7,850 nucleotides of DNA from Christensenella sp. UBA941 (lineage in GTDB: Bacteria; Bacillota; Clostridia; Christensenellales; UBA941): NCBI GenBank assembly GCA_002293365.1, contig DBDD01000343.1, positions 1-7,850 of the forward strand, in the 5' to 3' direction. The first letter of the stretch is position 1. The number at the start of each line of letters is the position of its first letter. Both the position numbers and the translations under genes were made by a program. A model generated the notes under the pieces. That model worked only from the letters and a program-made list of their open reading frames with translations. It made no database searches and was not told where the DNA came from. This document shows, piece by piece, positions 1 to 6,577 of the stretch.

Positions 1-16
1 GCAAATACTATTATAC

Positions 17-23
17 GAGGAGG
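17..23 (+). promoter_or_regulatory. Ribosome binding site of tnaA
   Basis: GAGGAGG ends 6 bases before the ATG at 30. This decides the start between that ATG and a second ATG two codons downstream. Only 29 bases precede the gene, so a promoter or tryptophan-sensing leader peptide cannot be assessed. Confidence 0.75.
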
Positions 24-29
24 AATATT

Positions 30-1421
30 ATGTCGATGGATTATGTAATGGAACCCTTTAAGATCAAGATGGTGGAAATGCTTAAGCAGACAACCCGAGA
101 GGAACGCATAGAGTTCCTAAAGCAGGCGCGCTACAATATGTTCTCAATCCGCTCCGAGAATATCGCTATAGATATGCAGACGGATTCGGGTACAGGCGCG
201 ATGAGTGACAGGCAGTGGGCCGCGATGATGACCGCCGATGAATCCTACGGCGGCGCGCGCGGTTTTTATGAAGTGGAAGCAGCGGTTCAGGATATCTTCG
301 GCTATAAATACGCGCAGCCCGTTCATCAGGGGCGCGCCGCCGAGAAGGTCCTGTTTGGCTGCCTCATGGGTCCCGACGACATCGCGATTGCAAATCAGTT
401 TTTTGATACGACGCAAGGCCATATTGTAATGACCGGCGCAAGGCCGCTCAATTGCGTCTGCGATGAAGCAGCGGATATTTATCTGGATGCGCCGTTCAAG
501 GGCAATATGGACACCGAAAAGCTGGAAGCGCTCATCAATGAAAAGGGTGCAGACAGGGTCAAAATGATAATGATGACCATAACGAACAACTCTGCGGGAG
601 GTCAGCCCGTTTCCATGGCCAACATCCGCGAGACGAGCCGCATAGCCAAAAAGTACGGCATCATTTTCGTTATCGACGCTGCCAGATACGCGGAAAACGC
701 GTACTTCATCAAGACCCGCGAGGAGGGCTATCAGGACAAGTCCATCGGCGAAATCGTAAAGGAATGCTTCGGTTACGCGGACGCGTTTTCGATGTCCGCC
801 AAAAAAGATACGATCGTCAACATGGGCGGCTGCATTGGCGTCCGTGAGGATGAAGATCTGATAACCAAGGTGAGGATGAGAACCATCCCGCTGGAGGGCT
901 TCATTAACTACGGCGGCCTTTCCGGCCGTGATATCGCGGCGCTGGCAGTCGGTTTTTACGAAGGCATAAATGAAAGCTTCTTAAAGTACCGCATAGGCCA
1001 AGTGCAATATCTGGGCGAGTTGCTGCATGACGCGGGGGTTCCGATACAATACCCCGTAGGCGGCCACGGCATATACATAGACTGCGGCGTAATGATGCCC
1101 CATCTGTCATGGGATCAATTCCCGGCGCAGGCAGTGTCCGCCGCCCTTTATATCGAAGGCGGCATACGCGGCGGCGACTTGGGCTCTCTGTCCCTCGATC
1201 GCGATCCGGATACCAACGAGCAGCAAAAGGCTCTAAACGAATTCTGCCGCTTGTGCGTGCCGCGCCGCGTCCTGACTCAATCTCAAATAGAATTCGTCGC
1301 CCGCACCATCATTTATGTACGCGATCACGCCGCCGAGTATCCCGGCTATAGAATCCTCAAGGAAACGCCGCTGCTGCGCCATTTCACCGTGGATCTCGAG
1401 CCCCTTTCGCCCATTAAATAG
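30..1421 (+). CDS. tnaA: Tryptophanase (tryptophan indole-lyase)
   Basis: PLP-dependent beta-eliminating lyase, cytoplasmic: L-tryptophan + H2O gives indole, pyruvate and NH3. The 463-residue length fits the tryptophanase/tyrosine phenol-lyase family. Visible family residues are Tyr73, Arg102 in HQGRAAE, Asn187 in the NNSAGGQPVS block, Asp216 and Arg219 in VIDAARYAENAYF, and the SMSAKKD motif whose second lysine (Lys259) should form the Schiff base. Two positions separate tryptophanase from tyrosine phenol-lyase. The FFDTTQGH motif has Asp126, matching E. coli Asp133, where tyrosine phenol-lyase has Thr124. LLRHFT near the end has His451, matching E. coli His463, where tyrosine phenol-lyase has Phe448. 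Both favour tryptophan. The ATG at 30 sits 6 bases after a strong GAGGAGG; the alternative ATG at 36 is worse spaced. It is the first visible gene of the operon. Substrate is inferred from these residues, not measured. Confidence 0.93.
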   Translation: MSMDYVMEPFKIKMVEMLKQTTREERIEFLKQARYNMFSIRSENIAIDMQTDSGTGAMSDRQWAAMMTADESYGGARGFYEVEAAVQDIFGYKYAQPVHQGRAAEKVLFGCLMGPDDIAIANQFFDTTQGHIVMTGARPLNCVCDEAADIYLDAPFKGNMDTEKLEALINEKGADRVKMIMMTITNNSAGGQPVSMANIRETSRIAKKYGIIFVIDAARYAENAYFIKTREEGYQDKSIGEIVKECFGYADAFSMSAKKDTIVNMGGCIGVREDEDLITKVRMRTIPLEGFINYGGLSGRDIAALAVGFYEGINESFLKYRIGQVQYLGELLHDAGVPIQYPVGGHGIYIDCGVMMPHLSWDQFPAQAVSAALYIEGGIRGGDLGSLSLDRDPDTNEQQKALNEFCRLCVPRRVLTQSQIEFVARTIIYVRDHAAEYPGYRILKETPLLRHFTVDLEPLSPIK

Positions 1422-1488
1422 AATAGGCGTTCGCAAAGGACATTCGTATGTAGGTTTTTGAGTTCGACAAACGGCATATTCAGATTAT

Positions 1489-1496
1489 TAAGGAGG
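1489..1496 (+). promoter_or_regulatory. Very strong ribosome binding site of the permease gene
   Basis: TAAGGAGG is a near-complete complement of the 16S rRNA 3' end and lies 8 bases before the ATG at 1505. It follows an 83-base gap with no convincing hairpin or promoter, so translation of the permease is probably re-initiated from the tnaA transcript. Confidence 0.7.
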
Positions 1497-1504
1497 TAAA
1501 TATC

Positions 1505-2671
1505 ATGTCCCCGATTCAAGCTCTGGTAATTCTGCTCGTAATTTTCGCGATAGGCGAAATAGTTGCGGATAAGACAAAAGCGCTGCTATCAACAACGCTT
1601 GTCATCGCGGTCATACTGCTTATAGGCTTCTGGTGCGGCCTGCCTGCCGACATATTCAGCACCGCGAAAATCGCCGACATTTCAGGCGTGTTGATCGGCC
1701 TGCTTATAACCTCAATGGGCACGATGATAGACTTCCCGGAACTCAAGCGGCAGTGGAAAACAGTCATTATCGGCGTGGGGGGCGTCGCCGTGGGCGTCGC
1801 CGCCATCATTCTGGTGTGTTCGCCAATCATCGGCCGGAATCTCGCCATCGCCGGCGCGCCGATCTTTGCGGGCGCAAATACGGCTACGCTGGTAATGACG
1901 ACGGCTTTGAACGAAAAGGGGCTGACGGACATCGCGTCCTTCTGCGTACTCATGCTAGTTACGCAAAACTTCGTGGGTATTCCTATCGCCTCGGTGCTGC
2001 TGCGTAAGGAGGCGAAAGGTTTCCTTAAAATCCCTGAAAATCTTAAACTCTACGCCAAGGCAGATGCAAAAACCGAAGCCGGCGCTTCACGCAGGCCCCT
2101 TCAGCTTCCGGCGCTTTTCAACAAACCTTCGTTCGTCATGGTCAAGCTTGCGGTTGTGGCTATGATTTCAAATTTCCTGGCCGGCTTGACGCAAGGAACT
2201 GTTCATTACTTCGTAGCGGCGCTGCTGTTAGGTATACTTTTCACCGAGCTGGGCTTTTTGGACAAGAATATTCTGAGCAAAACAAACGCTGCGGGATTCA
2301 TAATCTTCTCGACCACCATGATCATTTTCACCACACTGGCCCAGACCACTCCCGGGCAATTGGTAAGCATGATCGGCCCGCTGCTGCTTTCGCTGGGTAT
2401 TGGCTGCGTGGGCGTTATCATCTTTGGAATCGTCATAGGAAAGGTGCTCAAGATCAGCCCCTACTTAGCTATCAGCATAGGTCTGACATGCACCTTCGGT
2501 TTCCCCACGACAATGTTGATGTCACAGGAGATCTCCAGCGCCATAGGATCCAATGATGAGGAAAAGGCAGCTATCCTGAACTATCTGATGCCTAAGATGA
2601 TCACGGGCGGATTTATCACCGTTACCATTACGTCCGTGCTGGCCGCCGGCGTTGTAGTCGGCCTGCTTTAA
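1505..2671 (+). CDS. Polytopic membrane transporter of unrecognised family, two-repeat architecture
   Basis: I do not recognise the exact family. The 388 residues are almost wholly hydrophobic, with about 10-12 membrane segments in two blocks (roughly residues 5-165 and 210-386). A polar, basic loop at about 166-209 joins them and is probably cytoplasmic. The halves appear to be repeats: 65-165 resembles 272-380. Each has a hydrophobic pair followed by a small-residue- or glycine-rich stretch that breaks a helix (FAGANTATLVMTTALNEKG at 121-139; TCTFGFPTTMLMSQEISSAIG region at 328-348). That layout is typical of secondary transporters with inverted repeats and re-entrant loops, such as the GltS and 2-hydroxycarboxylate types, so a cation-coupled carrier for an organic anion or amino acid is plausible. 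Gln-Glu (341-342) and Asn124 are candidate polar binding residues. It ends 11 bases before the amidohydrolase gene, which suggests the pair handle the same compound. Substrate and direction of transport are unknown. Confidence 0.8.
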   Translation: MSPIQALVILLVIFAIGEIVADKTKALLSTTLVIAVILLIGFWCGLPADIFSTAKIADISGVLIGLLITSMGTMIDFPELKRQWKTVIIGVGGVAVGVAAIILVCSPIIGRNLAIAGAPIFAGANTATLVMTTALNEKGLTDIASFCVLMLVTQNFVGIPIASVLLRKEAKGFLKIPENLKLYAKADAKTEAGASRRPLQLPALFNKPSFVMVKLAVVAMISNFLAGLTQGTVHYFVAALLLGILFTELGFLDKNILSKTNAAGFIIFSTTMIIFTTLAQTTPGQLVSMIGPLLLSLGIGCVGVIIFGIVIGKVLKISPYLAISIGLTCTFGFPTTMLMSQEISSAIGSNDEEKAAILNYLMPKMITGGFITVTITSVLAAGVVVGLL

Positions 2672-2682
2672 GGGGGGCCGGT

Positions 2683-3861
2683 ATGGATGTTTTAGGCCTT
2701 GCCAAGGAATACGAGCCTTATATTGTCGCATTGCGCCGCGATTTCCATATGCACCCGGAGCTCAGCTGGAAAGAATACCGTACCTGCGGCGTGGTCATGG
2801 ACGAGCTTGGGAAAATGGGTATTCCATGCGTAAAGATCGGGGAAACAGGCGTCGTGGGCACGATCATCGGGACCGGCTCAACAGGAAACGGCAAAACAAT
2901 AGCGCTCAGGGCCGACATGGACGCGCTGCCCATCAAGGAGCTCAACGATGATCTGCCGTATAAATCCACCGTGGATGGCGCAATGCACGCCTGCGGCCAC
3001 GACGGACACACGGCCTGCTTGTTGGGCGCGGCAAAAATACTGAACGGCTTAAAGGCTGATTTTCGCGGTACGGTGAAGCTCTTTTTTGAACCGGCGGAGG
3101 AGTATGGCGGAAGCCTTAGCACTTTTGAGGACGCGGGGCAGCTTGCCGGACTGGACGGTTGCTTTGCGGCTCACATATGGGCCGATATGGAGGCGGGAAA
3201 AATATCCGTGGAGCCGGGCGCGAAAATGGCCGGAACCGACCTCTTCACGCTGACCATCAGGGGAAAGGGCGGGCACGCCTCCATGCCGCATCAGGGAATA
3301 GACGCCATAGTGGCCGCTTCCTCCGTTATCATGAATTTGCAAACTATCGTCAGCCGTGAACTGACCCCGTTTGAACCCTGCGTGGTTACGATCGGCAAAC
3401 TGACAGCGGGGCAAAGGTTCAATGCGATCGCCGACACGGCGGTGCTGGAAGGAAACCTTAGAACCTTCAATCCTGAAATACGCATGCAGTACAGGGAAAT
3501 CATTGAACGAATCGCCAAAAACACGGCGGCGGCTTTTAGAGCCGAAGCCGAAATGACCGACTACACCTTCGGCACTCCCCCCGTGATCAACTCGCCCGAA
3601 AACGCCGCCTTCGCGCGGGAAACGGTTCTCAAGCTATTCGGCGAGGAGGCTCTTGGCGAGATGCAGAACGTGATGGCCGGCGAGGATTTCGCGATTTTCA
3701 TGGAGAAAGTACCCGGCGTATTCGCCTTTGTGGGCGCGGGGAATCCGGCGATAGGCTGCTCATTCCCTCATCACCACGGTAACTTCAACATAGACGAGTC
3801 CGCTCTGAAAATCACGACAGCCCTCTACGCCCAATATGCGCTCGACTTTATAAATGCCTGA
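2683..3861 (+). CDS. M20D-family metallo-amidohydrolase (N-acyl/amide-conjugated amino acid hydrolase)
   Basis: Cytoplasmic two-metal amidohydrolase of the hippuricase / IAA-amino acid hydrolase / N-acyl-L-amino acid amidohydrolase group (peptidase family M20D), about the usual length at 392 residues. Order: an RRDFHMHPELSWKE opening (19-32), the catalytic-region RADMDALP (76-83), MHACGHDGH with metal ligands Cys104 and His106, FEPAEE with Glu139/Glu140, an AAHIWADMEAGK block with His164, the dimerisation ('lid') domain starting around 180 with KGGHASMPHQGIDA, and the C-terminal PHHHGNFNIDE with the last metal ligand among His363-365. Family members usually read FQPAEE; Glu136 here is a small departure. 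No signal peptide is seen. The AAGGGGGG ribosome binding site overlaps the stop of the preceding permease, arguing for translational coupling. Within this cluster a conjugated aromatic amino acid is a reasonable substrate guess, but the sequence does not show the specificity. Confidence 0.9.
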   Translation: MDVLGLAKEYEPYIVALRRDFHMHPELSWKEYRTCGVVMDELGKMGIPCVKIGETGVVGTIIGTGSTGNGKTIALRADMDALPIKELNDDLPYKSTVDGAMHACGHDGHTACLLGAAKILNGLKADFRGTVKLFFEPAEEYGGSLSTFEDAGQLAGLDGCFAAHIWADMEAGKISVEPGAKMAGTDLFTLTIRGKGGHASMPHQGIDAIVAASSVIMNLQTIVSRELTPFEPCVVTIGKLTAGQRFNAIADTAVLEGNLRTFNPEIRMQYREIIERIAKNTAAAFRAEAEMTDYTFGTPPVINSPENAAFARETVLKLFGEEALGEMQNVMAGEDFAIFMEKVPGVFAFVGAGNPAIGCSFPHHHGNFNIDESALKITTALYAQYALDFINA

Positions 3862-3897
3862 TCTATTAAATCTTAAAAGGAAAGGAACGACGACATC

Positions 3898-5247
3898 ATG
3901 GCAAAAGCAAACAAAGACAACCCTGTAGATTTAGTTCCTGGCAAAAGAGACGCCTTCGCGTCGAGGTGGGGCTTTATTCTCGCATGCATAGGCTCCGCCG
4001 TCGGCATGGGCAACATATGGATGTTTCCTTATCGAGTAGGCGCTTTTGGCGGCGCGGCTTTTCTGATCCCCTATTTTCTCATGACATGTCTCATCAGCTT
4101 TGTCGGCGTCATCGGCGAGATGACGCTCGGCCGCGGTACGGGCCTGGGGCCGTTGGGCGCATTCCGCGCAGCAATGGAAGCAAAGGGCAAGCCAAAGGTT
4201 GGAGAAGCTATCGGCCTAATCCCGGTGGTGGGGCAATTGGGCGTGGCTATAGGCTATTCCGTCGTCATAGGATGGATCATACGCTTCCTGGTCGGCTCTA
4301 TAACTGGTTCCGCGATTCAAGCCGCGGACTCCGGCGCGTACTTCGGCGCGATTGCCGGGCCGTTTGGCAGCATTCCCTGGCATATGATCGCGCTGGTTTT
4401 CACCTTCGTCATTATGGCGCTCGGCGTTTCCAAGGGCATAGAGAAGCTGAACAAGATTATGATCCCGCTTTTCTTCGCGCTGTTCGTCATCCTCGCTATT
4501 CGCGCCATATCCTTGCCGGGCGCCGCCGCTGGCTACCAGTATCTCTTTACGCCCAAGTGGGAATTCCTCGCCGATCCCAGGACATGGATATTCGCTTTGG
4601 GCCAGTCGTTCTTCTCGTTGTCCATCGGAGGAGGCGGCACTGTCGTCTACGGCTCTTATCTGAAAAAAGACGTCAACATTATAAGTTCCGCCCGCAATGT
4701 GGCCATCTTCGACACTTTGGCGGCCATGCTCGCGGCTATCGTCGTGATTCCCGCCGTGTTTGCCTTCTCTCTCGACCCCGCCGCAGGCCCCCCGCTCATG
4801 TTCATCACTATGCCTGAGGTTTTCAAGCAGATGCCGCTGGGCCAGGTGTTCATGATCATCTTCTTTGTGGCCGCGCTTTTCGCGGGGCTGACGTCGCTGG
4901 TAAACCTGTTCGAATCCTCAATCGAGGCGCTTGAGAGCAAATTCAAGTTCTCGCGTAAAAAGGCGGTTATTTGTATAGCCATTATCGCGACTGCCGTCAG
5001 CATTTTCATCGAGGGCTTGGTTGGAGAGTGGATGGATATCGTCACGGTATACATCGTGCCTCTGGGCGCCGTAGCCTCCGCACTGCTGCTCTGGTGGGTG
5101 CTTGGAGACAAGTGGGCCAAAAAAGAGCTGGAAACGGGCCGCGAAAAACCGGTGGGCGCCTGGATCAAGCCGATGGGCAAATATCTTTTCTGCGGAGTAA
5201 CCATCCTGGTATATATACTCAGCATCTTCTACGGCGGTATAGGATGA
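3898..5247 (+). CDS. NSS-family Na+:amino acid symporter, 11 TM, probable tryptophan/aromatic amino acid importer
   Basis: Neurotransmitter:sodium symporter (SNF) family, inner membrane, LeuT fold. At 449 residues with about 11 membrane helices it has the common bacterial form without TM12. TM1 carries the signature GSAVGMGNIWMFPY (32-45). TM3 has Tyr120, aligned by its spacing to the following Trp with LeuT Tyr108. TM6 has the unwound stretch LSIGGGG (241-247). TM8 has AGLTS (329-333), matching the LeuT Na2-site Ala351/Thr354/Ser355. The extracellular-gate aspartate appears conserved as Asp380 in TM10, but the gate arginine (LeuT Arg30) is Met42. A basic residue, Arg46, follows four positions later. 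Characterised relatives include TnaT (tryptophan), MhsT and Tyt1 (aromatic or hydrophobic amino acids). Together with tnaA in the same operon this supports tryptophan uptake, by inference only. A GGAAAGGA ribosome binding site precedes the ATG by 10-11 bases. Confidence 0.92.
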   Translation: MAKANKDNPVDLVPGKRDAFASRWGFILACIGSAVGMGNIWMFPYRVGAFGGAAFLIPYFLMTCLISFVGVIGEMTLGRGTGLGPLGAFRAAMEAKGKPKVGEAIGLIPVVGQLGVAIGYSVVIGWIIRFLVGSITGSAIQAADSGAYFGAIAGPFGSIPWHMIALVFTFVIMALGVSKGIEKLNKIMIPLFFALFVILAIRAISLPGAAAGYQYLFTPKWEFLADPRTWIFALGQSFFSLSIGGGGTVVYGSYLKKDVNIISSARNVAIFDTLAAMLAAIVVIPAVFAFSLDPAAGPPLMFITMPEVFKQMPLGQVFMIIFFVAALFAGLTSLVNLFESSIEALESKFKFSRKKAVICIAIIATAVSIFIEGLVGEWMDIVTVYIVPLGAVASALLLWWVLGDKWAKKELETGREKPVGAWIKPMGKYLFCGVTILVYILSIFYGGIG

Positions 5248-5289
5248 TCGTTCGGCGGAAAACCTTTAAATCATTGAGGGAGCATAATC

Positions 5290-5664
5290 ATGAATATCGT
5301 ATACACAGACGCCGCGCCGGCGGCAATAGGCCCATATTCACAAGCAATTGCCTATAGCGGTCTGGTTTTTACCTCGGGGCAGATTCCTCTTGTACCCGAA
5401 ACCGGCGAGATCGTTTCCGGCGGCGTCCGCGAACAGGCGGAGCAGGTGATGAAAAACCTGGGGGCGGTGCTGACAGCAGCCGGAAGCGACTTTACCAGAG
5501 TAATAAAGACAACCTGCTTTTTAACGGACATGGGCGAGTTTGCCGCTTTTAACGAGATTTACGCGAAGTATTTCACCGGCAATCCAGCGCGCTCCTGTAT
5601 CGCCGTCGCCGCTTTGCCCAGAGGCGTATCCGTCGAAGTGGAAGCTGTGGCAACGGCGGAGTGA
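5290..5664 (+). CDS. ridA: RidA/YjgF-family enamine/imine deaminase
   Basis: Small cytoplasmic trimer-forming protein (124 residues, normal RidA length) that hydrolyses reactive enamines and imines, above all 2-aminoacrylate, to keto acids and ammonia. The opening DAAPAAIGPYSQAI with Tyr16, the SGQIPL block (29-34), and the diagnostic NPARSCIAVAALPRG with Arg101 (equivalent of E. coli Arg105, the carboxylate-binding residue) and Glu118 near the end are all present, placing it in the catalytic RidA branch rather than the inactive Rid subfamilies. It follows the symporter after 42 bases with GAGGGA 8 bases before ATG and is the last gene before a 205-base gap. Its place in the operon makes sense because tryptophanase passes through an enzyme-bound aminoacrylate; leakage would otherwise damage PLP enzymes. 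Confidence 0.94.
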   Translation: MNIVYTDAAPAAIGPYSQAIAYSGLVFTSGQIPLVPETGEIVSGGVREQAEQVMKNLGAVLTAAGSDFTRVIKTTCFLTDMGEFAAFNEIYAKYFTGNPARSCIAVAALPRGVSVEVEAVATAE

Positions 5665-5731
5665 TCTGGCTTTTGCTAAATCGCGCTGCGGATATGCACA
5701 ACTGTTCTTAGGCGGGAATAGTACAACAAAA

Positions 5732-5771
5732 CGGAGGGGCTTTCGCATAAAACCAGGCGGCGGCCCCTCCG
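5732..5771. terminator. GC-rich inverted repeat after ridA, possible terminator
   Basis: Perfect 9-base arms CGGAGGGGC (5732-5740) and GCCCCTCCG (5763-5771) enclose a 22-base loop. It lies about 70 bases past the ridA stop, where the operon transcript is expected to end. The plus strand downstream lacks a good T-run (CTGATGTCTTTG). The minus-strand reading is followed by TTTTGTTGT, the better terminator shape, although no minus-strand gene lies there. Either a weak plus-strand or bidirectional terminator, or a structured regulatory element. Confidence 0.4.
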
Positions 5772-5827
5772 CTGATGTCTTTGCGGGGCTCTCCAGAACT
5801 AAATGTTGGTTGTGGTCAAGAACCTGC

Positions 5828-5850
5828 TTATGATAATATTATTATCATAA
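5828..5850. promoter_or_regulatory. Perfect 23-base palindrome, probable operator of the PAS-HTH regulator
   Basis: The arms TTATGATAATA (5828-5838) and TATTATCATAA (5840-5850) are exact reverse complements around a single central T at 5839. The site ends 19 bases before the TTG start and just upstream of the ribosome binding site. A GATAAT at 5832-5837 inside it could serve as a -10 box with a weak TTGTGG at 5810-5815 as -35 (16-base spacer), which would place the palindrome over the promoter. Autoregulation by the adjacent YheO/DauR-type protein is the simplest reading; the AT-only arms do not resemble a terminator. Confidence 0.6.
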
Positions 5851-5857
5851 AAAGCTC

Positions 5858-5863
5858 GGAGGA
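5858..5863 (+). promoter_or_regulatory. Ribosome binding site deciding a TTG start
   Basis: GGAGGA lies 6 bases before the TTG at 5870. The next in-frame ATG is 35 codons further on, inside the conserved PAS domain, so the TTG is the supported start. Confidence 0.7.
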
Positions 5864-5869
5864 TAAACT

Positions 5870-6532
5870 TTGTCTGCAAAATCGGATACACTCAAGCTAT
5901 TGGGCTCTTACGTTCACTTCGCATCCTTTTTAACAAGCGCTCTCGGCTCCCATTGCAGCGCCGTTGTATTTGACATGGACGAAAGCGGCCTGGACGGACA
6001 TGTAATAGCTCTATCGGGAAACACGGGCAGCCGGGCCATTGGCGACGCGATGACGCCTATTGTGAAGCGGGTACTGCATAGCATCCAGAAGAAGGGCTAC
6101 ATGGAAGTGCTGCATGTCGATACAGAGGCCAGCACCTCCGGCGGACGCGTAAAGCTATGTTTTTATCCCATACGAAACGAAACGCAGATCATCGGTTTGT
6201 TTATTTTATGCTTGGAGATAGACCTCCTGTATGACCTTCGCGAATCCATTAACCAGATTCTCGGATTCCGCCAGCCACAGGAGAGCGAGAATAAAATAAT
6301 GAATGTGATCGATGAAAACCTTTCGCTCACCCAGTATATGCAGCAGCTGATTCAGGAGACGATTCAATCATATTCCATTCCGGTTGAACGGATGTCCATA
6401 GAAGAAAAGAAGCAAATCGTACAGGATTTGGCGAAAATGGAGGTCTTCTTCGGGAGGGACTCAGCCCGCATTACTGCGTCGCATCTTGGAATTTCCGTAC
6501 CGACGTTATATCGCCTTTTAAAGCAGCCTTGA
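5870..6532 (+). CDS. YheO/DauR-type transcriptional regulator (PAS-like sensor plus C-terminal HTH)
   Basis: Cytoplasmic DNA-binding regulator of 220 residues, the usual size of this family. The N-terminal half (about 8-122) matches the YheO-like PAS domain, with ASFLTSALGSHCSAVVFDM, a VIALSGNTGSRAIGDAMT stretch and the closing IIGLFILCLEIDLLYDL. A helical linker (about 123-170) leads to a DauR/YheO-type helix-turn-helix (about 171-218), seen as VERMSIEEKKQIVQDL and the recognition region ITASHLGISVPTLYRLLK. The characterised relative DauR represses D-arginine catabolism, so control of an amino acid pathway is in keeping. Translation begins at TTG. The palindrome immediately upstream suggests autoregulation, and the neighbouring tna-like operon is the obvious second target, but no copy of the site is visible near tnaA, whose upstream region is cut off. 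The ligand is unknown. Confidence 0.88.
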   Translation: MSAKSDTLKLLGSYVHFASFLTSALGSHCSAVVFDMDESGLDGHVIALSGNTGSRAIGDAMTPIVKRVLHSIQKKGYMEVLHVDTEASTSGGRVKLCFYPIRNETQIIGLFILCLEIDLLYDLRESINQILGFRQPQESENKIMNVIDENLSLTQYMQQLIQETIQSYSIPVERMSIEEKKQIVQDLAKMEVFFGRDSARITASHLGISVPTLYRLLKQP

Positions 6533-6577
6533 TTGGGGTCGGTATTTTTTCTCAAATACAATAAAGAGGTATAGATC

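Noticed and set aside
30..1421. Tyrosine phenol-lyase as the identity of the first gene
   Set aside because: Asp126 in FFDTTQGH and His451 in LLRHFT match tryptophanase; tyrosine phenol-lyase has Thr and Phe at these positions.
1464..1491. Promoter-like pair TCGACA and TATTAA in the gap between tnaA and the permease
   Set aside because: The -10 candidate overlaps the ribosome binding site, so a transcript would start after it; operon read-through is more likely.
3966..4817. A 283-codon open frame on the plus strand, overlapping the NSS gene in another frame
   Set aside because: Very rich in Arg, Gly and His with no domain, no proper ribosome binding site, and fully inside a gene with clear NSS motifs; it is an out-of-frame shadow.
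4656..5225. A 189-codon minus-strand open frame within the NSS gene
   Set aside because: Low-complexity Ser/Thr/Ala/Ile composition typical of the antisense of a membrane protein gene; no ribosome binding site or domain.
5540..5833. A 97-codon plus-strand frame spanning the end of ridA and the gap
   Set aside because: Overlaps ridA out of frame, no ribosome binding site or recognisable domain; the gap is better explained by the hairpin and palindrome.
6549..6568. Short inverted repeat GTATTT/AAATAC with a T-run between the regulator and the B3/B4 gene
   Set aside because: Six-base AT-rich stem that includes the T-run itself; too weak for a terminator, so the two genes are left as one transcript.
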